Assembly: GCA_020744425.1 (NCBI GenBank)
Contig: JAGMUV010000006.1
Location: forward strand, 1,302,001 to 1,366,000
Source of the DNA: Dactylonectria macrodidyma
Lineage: Eukaryota > Ascomycota > Sordariomycetes > Hypocreales > Nectriaceae
Reading direction: 5' to 3'
Length of the DNA stretch: 64,000 nucleotides
In this document: positions 57,087 to 64,000 of the stretch, one piece after another
Layout of the letters: the number at the start of each line of letters is the position of its first letter
How positions within the stretch are numbered: the first letter of the stretch is position 1
Translations under genes and position numbers: made by a program
Notes under the pieces: model-generated
Told to the model about the DNA's origin: nothing
What the model saw: only the letters and a program-made list of their open reading frames with translations
The model's database searches: none

Positions 57087-58948
57087 ATGTCTGGCTTACG
57101 GCGCGTTCGCCTCTGGCTGGTGGTGGCGGTCGTTTGGCTTCTTTGCTTCCTGTACTTACGGGATTCCTTCGGCTCAGGGGACCCCTTCGCCGGCCCCGGT
57201 CCCTACCAGTGGCCGAAACGGCCCGCAAGATATCCCATCGAGACGCTCTACTCCATCCCCACAGGTCGCAAAGGCGTCACGATACCTCAACTCCAAGCAA
57301 CACCCCCAGTCGAGAGTACCGCTGCTCGGGAGCTTCGTCTATCCCGGCTCAATGCCGTCAAGAAGAGCTTCGAGCACAGCTGGCAAGGCTACTCGGTCTA
57401 TGCTTGGATGCATGATGAGGTGACACCCCTTACCGGCAAAGCTAAGGACCCCTTCGGCGGGTGGGCTGCTACTTTGGTCGATTCACTTGACACACTGTGG
57501 ATTATGGATATGAAGGATGAATTCATCAAGGCCTTGGCCGCTTCCGACGGCATCGACTTTTCGACAAGTGCCATCCCCCTTATCAACATATTTGAAACCA
57601 ATATCCGCTATCTCGGAGGTTTTCTATCAGCCTACGAGATCAGCGGCAAGGTTTACCCCGCGCTTTTGAAGAAGGCTATCGAAGTCGGTGACTTGCTCAT
57701 GTGTGCGTTTGACACTCCTAACCACATGCCCGTCACCCGGTTTGATTGGAAACAGTAAGAATTCCCTTCGATTTCCCGATGATACGGATCTCTAACGCTG
57801 ATCGCAGATATGCATATGGCAAGAAGCAGGTTGCCAGTCAACATGTCCTCGTGTCGGAAATGGGCTCTCTCTGTCTCGAGATGACCAAGTTGTCTCACTT
57901 GACTGGTGATATGAGATATTATGATGCCATCAAGAGGATTGGGGACGAGTTTGAATCGTCCCAGCCCAACTCACGGCTACCGGGCATGTGGCCGGTGGAA
58001 ATCGACGCATACTCCCCAGCCTTCCATGCAGGCACTGATTTCACTCTCGGAGGCATGTCAGACTCGCTATATGAATACCTCCCCAAGCACTATCTTCTTC
58101 TTGGAGGGCAGCTCGAACAACCGCGGAAGATGTACGAAGAATTCCTTCCTGTCGCTAAGAAGAATCTCTTTCGGAAGCCGCTCACTACTTGGGAGAAGCC
58201 GATTCTCATCTCCGGCGACTTGGTGGTGACCGACTTGCCAGGAGAGAAACCTAAATTTACTGAGGTGTATCGAGGCCAACACTTGACCTGCTTCGCCGGA
58301 GGCATGGTAGCAATGGCAAGTCGCCTCTTTGAGAAGCCACAGGATCTCGAGGTTGCCATTCAGCTGACTGAGGGCTGCATCTGGGCATACAATGCTACCC
58401 AGACCGGACTTGGTCCTGAAGTGTTCCACTTCGTTTCCTGCGGTGAAATGGATTCCTCTGACCTCAGAGCCTGTGACTGGAATGAGGCAAAATGGCTTGC
58501 GTCCATCGAAGCTCAAAATCCAGCAGAATTCGAACCACCGCCGGTGAAAAAACCCGAGGGTTGGAAGAAGCCGACAGCTAAGGAGGTGGTTGAACGGCAC
58601 AATATTCCCAAGGGCATGGCTGCTGTGACCGATCCCAAGTATATCCTGCGGCCGGAAGCTATCGAATCTATCTTCATTCTGTATCGACTGACTGGCGATG
58701 CAACATGGATGGACAAGGCATGGGATATGTTTGAAAGGATTGAGAAGTTGACTCGTACTGAAATTGCGGCATCCGCAATTGATGATGTTACCAAGAAGGA
58801 GCCAGTGATGATGGACAGCATGGAGAGCTTTTGGTTGGCTGAGACTCTCAAGTATTTCTATCTCATTTTCAGCGAGTTTGATGTGGTAAGTCTGGACCAG
58901 TGGGTTCTGAACACGGAGGCTCACCCACTGAGACGTCTGGACCTGTAA
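57087..58948 (+). CDS. Class I alpha-1,2-mannosidase (GH47), ER/Golgi type II membrane protein
   Basis: Two exons, 57087-57754 and 57808-58948, give 602 residues; the 53-base intron joins FDWK-QYAYGKKQ. A signal anchor lies at about 7-24 (LWLVVAVVWLLCFLYL). The GH47 barrel begins near residue 90 (AVKKSFEHSWQGYSVYAW) and carries DPFGGWAATLVDSLDTLWIM, GGMSDSLYEYLPK and SFWLAETLKYFYL with family acidic residues. It ends in NTEAHP, whose Thr binds the catalytic calcium. Cysteines of the conserved disulphide (GGEMDSSDLRACDWNE region) are present. Role: removes alpha-1,2-linked mannose from N-glycans in the ER or early Golgi. ER versus Golgi member cannot be settled from sequence alone. No further introns are needed. 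Confidence 0.92.
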
Positions 58949-59604
58949 GCTATGGGTTTGGGGGATGTTGCATGCAAAGTTATACTGGTGGAACAGGGAA
59001 AAAAAGGGAAAGATCACCTGGCCCAGAAGGATTTGCAAGAAATGGCTGTACGAATTACCACGTGTCTACATTTATGAATAGTCTTGTTTCTGCTAATGTA
59101 GGAATACAGGAAACATCAATTGCTTGGTTCAATAATTCCATAATCGTTCCGTTGTCCGCCTCATCCTGATGCTGGATGGTGCAGATAGGGGATGTTGATT
59201 CATGGCGCACGGGCCGTTGCTTCTTCCGGGCCTAATCCTGTGTGAGATTGTCCACTCTAGGTACCTAGGTAGGTAGGTACTCGGGAGCCATTGAGAAAGG
59301 TACGTACCCAGGGGCTGGCTTGCCTCTAGACCATGCCCCACGTTGAAATGTGTCCGCCGCCACACCTCACACCGTCAGTGAGTGACCTGTGGAGGCGCAA
59401 CCTGCGTTATACAGCTGCCTTGAGTAAGGGGAACACTCCTCAAATACCGCCAGCCCGCCCGCCATTCTGACTCTCGTCTAGCTCCTTGATTTCTTTTGGA
59501 GTTGATTGAGCTTTTGGCGACCTCGCTGTTCCTCCAACCCGTCGTCGCAGCCCCTGGATAACCAACCAAGGCGGCCCAACGCCGGGTCGTCCTGCATCGC
59601 CAAG
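58949..59604. other. Intergenic region with TAGGTA repeat
   Basis: 656 bases. At about 59259-59280 there is a CTAGGTACCTAGGTAGGTAGG-like palindromic repeat, and another GGTACGTACC at about 59299. No gene is seen. It carries the AP-1 gamma promoter. Confidence 0.55.
59259..59280. repeat. TAGGTA tandem/palindromic repeat
   Basis: CTAGGTACC followed by TAGGTAGGTAGGTAC; similar TACCTA words occur in other intergenic regions of this window (39089-39124, 56704-56730, 18876-18890). Confidence 0.7.
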
Positions 59605-62325
59605 ATGAGTTCCTGTATGGCCACCCGATCATCTCCCGCTCCAGGATAAAGAGGACACCGCTGATACTCCAGGTACACAGTGAAACAGTTCATCCGCAAC
59701 GTGCGTGCGGCCAAGACGATTGCCGACGAGCGAGCCGTCATCCAGAAGGAGAGCGCTGCCATCCGTGCAAGCTTCAGGGAGGAGAGCCACGACGCCAATA
59801 TCCGGTGGGTACCTACGGCATAGCAGCAGGGCCGCTGTAGAGGAATCAGGGATTCTGTACTGACATGCCGGCCACAGTCGAAACAATGTTGCGAAACTCC
59901 TCTACCTCTTTACTCTCGGAGAGCGAACCCACTTCGGCCAGATCGAGTGCTTGAAGCTCCTAGCATCCCCCCGATTCGCCGACAAGCGCCTGGGACACTT
60001 GGCTACAAGTTTGCTGCTTGATGAGAACCAAGAGGTCTTGACACTGGTGACCAACTCGTTGAAGAAGTATGTCCGACTCATGGCTAATGTGATAGCTGTC
60101 TTGCTAACCCTGAGCTTAGTGACCTTGGCCACTCCAACCAGTACGTTGTTGGCCTCGCGCTATGCACTCTAGGCAATATTGCCTCGATTGAAATGTCACG
60201 GGATCTCTTCCCCGAAATCGAGAACCTCGTCTCTACCTCCAACCCCTACATCCGACGAAAGGCCGCTCTCTGCGCTATGCGAATATGTCGCAAGGTCCCC
60301 GACCTTCAGGAGCACTTCGTCGAGAAGGCGACGCACCTTTTGTCCGATCGAAACCACGGTGTCTTGCTTTGTGGCTTGACTTTAGTCACAAGCTTGTGCG
60401 AGGCCGATGAAGAGGAGGGCGGCGAGGAAGGAATCGTTGAGAAGTTCAGGTCCTTCGTTCCAGGGCTGGTTCGGACCCTTAAGGGCCTGGCGACTTCGGG
60501 ATACGCACCGGAGCATGATGTTACCGGTATCACCGACCCTTTCCTTCAGGTCAAGATCCTGCACCTCTTGAGAGTGTTGGCTGTGGGAGATGCCGAGACT
60601 AGCGAGCAGATCAATGACATTCTAGCCCAAGTCGCCACCAACACCGAATCCTCCAAGAACGTTGGCAACTCGATTCTGTACGAAGCCGTTCGAACAATTC
60701 TCGATATCGAAGCAGACTCCGGCTTGCGAGTTCTTGGTGTAAACATTTTGGGCAAATTCCTCACCAACCGCGACAACAACATCCGATATGTGGCCCTCAA
60801 CACCCTCATTAAGGTGGTCGCAATCGAGCCCAACGCTGTGCAGAGACACCGAAACACTATCCTGGAGTGTCTGCGGGATCCTGATATTAGTATTCGACGC
60901 CGCGCCCTGGATCTCAGCTTCACCCTCATCAACGAGAGCAACGTCCGGGTCCTGATTCGGGAACTTCTCGCTTTCTTGGAGGTTGCGGACAATGAGTTCA
61001 AGCCGACCATGACGAGCCAGATTGGTATCGCGGCGGACAAGTATTCTCCTAACAAGCGGTGGCATTTCGACACGATGCTACGTGTCTTATCGCTGGCCGG
61101 TAACTATGTCAAGGAGCAGATCCTATCGTCATTTGTTCGACTCGTCGCAACTACACCAGAACTCCAGACATACGCGGTACAGAAGCTCTACATCAACCTC
61201 AAAAAGGACATTACTCAGGAAAGCCTGACGCAAGCCGGAGCCTGGTGCGTCGGCGAGTACTCGGACGCCCTCATCAAGGGCGGCCAGTACGAGGAAGAGG
61301 AGCTGGTGCATGAGGTCAGGGAGTCAGAAATTGTTGACTTGTTCTCACTCATCTTGAACAGCGCATATGCGACCCAGGTGTCAACGGAATACATTATCAC
61401 GGCCCTCATGAAGCTGACAACTCGTTTCACGGACGCTTCCCAGGTTGAGAGGATTCGTCGCTTGATGCAGCACAACCAGACCAGCCTGGATGTTGAGGTG
61501 CAGCAGCGAGCGGTCGAGTATGGAAACTTGTTCCAGTTTGACCAAGTTCGAAGGGGTGTGCTCGAGAAGATGCCCGTTCCCCAGATCAAGGAAGAGTCTC
61601 GAGTACTTGGTGCGGCCCCAGCCAAGAAGAAGGCTGCCAACCGAAAATCGCGTGTCATCAAGCCGACGGAGCAGGACCTTCTCGATATCATGGATTCGCC
61701 CGCCGTGACAACCTCTGTTGCACCGTCGACGAACAACACCGATCTCCTCGCCGACATCCTTGGCGGTTCGACCTCTCCCACTCCCTCGTCCACTTCTCCG
61801 CCGCCGCCCCAGTCCAACGTCTCATCCATCATGGATCTCTTTGGAACCGAGCCATCGCCTGCATCCCCAGCGCCGTCATCGAACCTTGGTCTCGTGTCAG
61901 CCGCGTCACCGCAGCCTCAGGCCCCTCAAGCGCCTACCGGGATCCCCTGTTACGACGCCCACGATCTTAACCTAACGTTCCAGATTCAGCGAAACCCCGA
62001 GGGCATGATCCAAGCTATCGCCAAGTTCCGCAACTCCGGTGCGGGAACGTTGTCGAACGTGGGCCTGCAGGCCGCCGTTCCCAAGTCCCAGAAGCTGCAG
62101 TTGCTGAACATCTCTTCGTCTGATATTGCGCCCGGAGCTGAAGCTACCCAGACGATGAGAGTCTCTGGGTGCAAGGGAGTAAGTTTTCCTCTTCATGAGT
62201 GTTGTGTTCGAGATAGTTTACTAACTCCTTCCTCGTAGCCTCTGCGACTGCGGTTGAGGGTTACGTACGTGCACCCAACCGCGGGACAGGTTATGGATCA
62301 GGTCAACTGGACGGAACCATCATGA
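59605..62325 (+). CDS. APL4: AP-1 complex gamma-adaptin
   Basis: Five exons (59605-59614, 59681-59804, 59878-60066, 60120-62178, 62239-62325) give 822 residues. The first exon is 10 bases and joins as [20 protein letters not shown], the gamma-adaptin start. Later joins give [30 protein letters not shown] and [15 protein letters not shown]. Residues 1-570 are the adaptin N-terminal solenoid. A Pro/Ser-rich hinge (about 590-700) contains short LLDIMD and SIMDLFG motifs of the type that bind clathrin. The C-terminal ear (about 705-822, ending [12 protein letters not shown]) is the GAE domain. Role: large subunit of the AP-1 coat adaptor at the trans-Golgi network and endosomes, working with clathrin. 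Identity is firm; all frames close exactly. Confidence 0.94.
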
Positions 62326-62798
62326 GTGGGTTGAAAGATGGTAACGTGTTGGTGGAGGTGCTGTTGTATGTAATGCGGAGAGGGACGGATGGTATTTATG
62401 TGCCCAACGAGGAGGAAGTAAGATAGAACCTGTTCAAAATGACGACCAAAACGTCCTTTTTCTACAAAGCGAGAATTCCGTCCCATTGCCCAAATAGCAT
62501 CACTACGCTTATGTTCTTGAGCTGTATTGGTTGGATGGATGTTGAAACTGCTAGCAACTACCCCACTGACACGGCTTGGCTGACTTATTTAGACAATGTG
62601 ATCTCCACTATAGGTGGTTGCTTCGTGCATCAACTTGACAGAACGATAACAAGAACGCCAAGAGCGGTCTTCTCAACTACGAAATTTTGATGATCCAGAG
62701 AGCACGCACCCTCGCAACCCAGACTCGTCCTATCGCGTGGGCCGCCAGATTCCATTTGCCAAAGACGACGTCTACAAAGCATCAATCACAGTGTGGCC
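62326..62798. other. Intergenic region and probable leader of the oxidoreductase gene
   Basis: 473 bases. A frame from 62687 encodes a basic, Arg/Thr-rich stretch resembling a mitochondrial presequence (RARTLATQTRPIAWAARF), but it is in a different frame from the oxidoreductase and I cannot find a legal intron joining them. Confidence 0.45.
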
Positions 62799-63816
62799 AT
62801 GTCGACAGATCGCACCGGGCACCTCGAGAGAACCGCCCAGGAACCGAGGGACGAGGTATACACAATACTCACTACGTATAACTTCCTTCGGGCTGACCAG
62901 GGGGCGGTAGAGCTTGCACACGGTGACGCTGAGTCGCGTGGATCAAGTCAACGAGCGCGTGCGGCTCATCCGGTTGTCGCTCCAGTCTCCTATCTCGGTA
63001 TGTGCCATGCCCTGCCCCCTTCGGGACTCATGTAAGCATGTTTGTATATACGTCGAGAGCATGTCCTCACACGAGTCACCGTGAATGCAGTTCGCCGCTG
63101 GCCAATGGCTCGACACATACGTGCCCGACACGGCCAAGCCGGGCGGGTTCACGCTGACATCGCCGCCCTCGGCCGCCGCGGCGACGGCGCCGAGTCCGTA
63201 CCTGGAGCTCGCCGTGCAAGTGTCGCCCGAGAACCCGGCGGCCGCGTGGCTGTGGCGGCCGGTCCCGGAGCTGCTCGGGTCGAGTCTAGGCGTGCGCGTC
63301 GGCGGCAGCTTCGTGTTTCCACCCGTGGGGACGTCGGGTTCGGGGCTGGAGCTGCGCCGGGTAGTCCTTGTGGCCGGCGGCGTGGGCATCAACCCGCTGA
63401 TGAGCATGATGAGCGCCATGGCCGACGACGGCTTCGGCGGCGACGTGCAGCTTCTGTACGCGGCCAAGGTTGCGGCCGGCAGACTGGCCGAGGTGCTCTT
63501 CGTGCCAAGGATCGCGGCCTTGTTCGCCGAGCAGAGGCTCAGGGGACGGCCCCAGGTGTTTGCCACGGACACATCGTCTCCGGCGTCGGATCTTGTGCAA
63601 GGCCTCGAAGATGAGCTCGACAAGGCCCAGCTTGAGATTCGTGTGCGTCGGTTCGGACCCAAGGACCTCAAGGCCGCGGTTGGCCAGGAGCGGGATTCCT
63701 GTGTTGTCTACGTATGCGGACCTCCAACAATGACCGATGAGGTGGTTGGCATCCTGACATCGACAAATGGCGTTGGGCTGGAGGAGCAGCAGGTCATGAC
63801 AGAGAAGTGGTGGTAA
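62799..63816 (+). CDS. OXNAD1-like flavin oxidoreductase (FNR fold)
   Basis: Three exons, 62799-62855, 62911-62997 and 63091-63816, give 289 residues. Joins read TAQEPRDE-SLHTVTLSRVD and LQSPIS-FAAGQWLDTYVP. The FAD domain carries GQWLDTYVPDTAKPGGF and TLTSPPS; the nucleotide-binding domain carries VVLVAGGVGINPLMSMM and YVCGPPTMTDEV, the standard ferredoxin-NADP reductase-type motifs. This matches human OXNAD1 and its fungal relatives, a mitochondrial but poorly understood NAD(P)H-dependent flavoprotein. The start is uncertain: ATG 62799 is the minimal in-frame choice, and a targeting exon may lie upstream. Exon 3 is extremely GC-rich with Ala/Gly-rich insertions. Electron partner and substrate are unknown. 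Confidence 0.82.
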
Positions 63817-64000
63817 GGCTTCATCATAGAGTAACAGGTTGGCACAATGTCCGAATATTGGTTGCCCGAGTATCATATTTGGACCAATTTGTTTTGTTTG
63901 TTGCGCCATGGTATCGTATGGTAGTCTATCCCTGATGCGCCCACGCACTCCATCCCATTCAACGTCATTGTCGACCTGACCATGACTCTGTGCATTTTGT

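Overview
The window is a stretch of nuclear chromosome from a filamentous ascomycete (Pezizomycotina), most likely a sordariomycete and possibly of the order Hypocreales. The evidence is a set of genes split by short GT-AG introns of about 50-170 bases with CTAAC/CTGAC-like branch sites, proteins that read as typical sordariomycete versions (calmodulin, Hrd1, Vps3, Rtt103), GC-rich coding DNA, and intergenic DNA dotted with TAGGTA/GGTACC-type words. The order-level call is inference. There are no prokaryotic features, rRNA, CRISPR array, complete transposon or recognisable tRNA.

Layout. 1-6.6 kb: the 5' part of a Golgi CASP/COY1 gene (minus, cut by the window edge), divergent from VPS3 of the CORVET tether (plus), then a small methyltransferase (minus). 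7.7-10.1 kb: a large protein with atypical zinc fingers (minus), followed by nearly 16 kb in which I find no supportable gene (10.1-25.9 kb). 25.9-34.3 kb: an AhpD-like protein (minus) divergent from the ER ubiquitin ligase HRD1 (plus), which converges on glycogenin (minus). 34.3-37.4 kb: a second gene-poor stretch. 37.4-46.8 kb: four minus-strand genes, namely a CDF metal transporter, an alpha/beta hydrolase, a mitochondrial ABC transporter of the MDL1 type, and RTT103. 47.4-53.6 kb: clathrin light chain (plus), COX7 (minus, a tiny four-exon gene), a PPR-like mitochondrial protein (plus) and the t-SNARE TLG2 (minus). 54.6-63.8 kb: calmodulin, a GH47 alpha-1,2-mannosidase, the AP-1 gamma-adaptin and an OXNAD1-like flavin oxidoreductase, all plus.

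How the genes relate. Five products act in Golgi/TGN/endosome traffic (COY1, VPS3, clathrin light chain, TLG2, AP-1 gamma) and two in ER quality control or N-glycan trimming (HRD1, GH47). Three are probably mitochondrial (MDL1, COX7, the PPR-like protein). I see no biosynthetic cluster, effector island or defence island. Exon structures were built by hand from reading-frame continuity, splice consensus and family conservation. All 16 proposed complete gene models end on an exact codon count.

Most notable points: a GC-AG intron in VPS3; several extremely small first exons (3 nt in calmodulin, 5 nt in COX7, 10 nt in gamma-adaptin) that hide genes or starts from simple ORF calling; the near-16-kb gene desert beside the zinc-finger gene; odd finger spacings in that protein; and a strongly histidine-rich insert in glycogenin.
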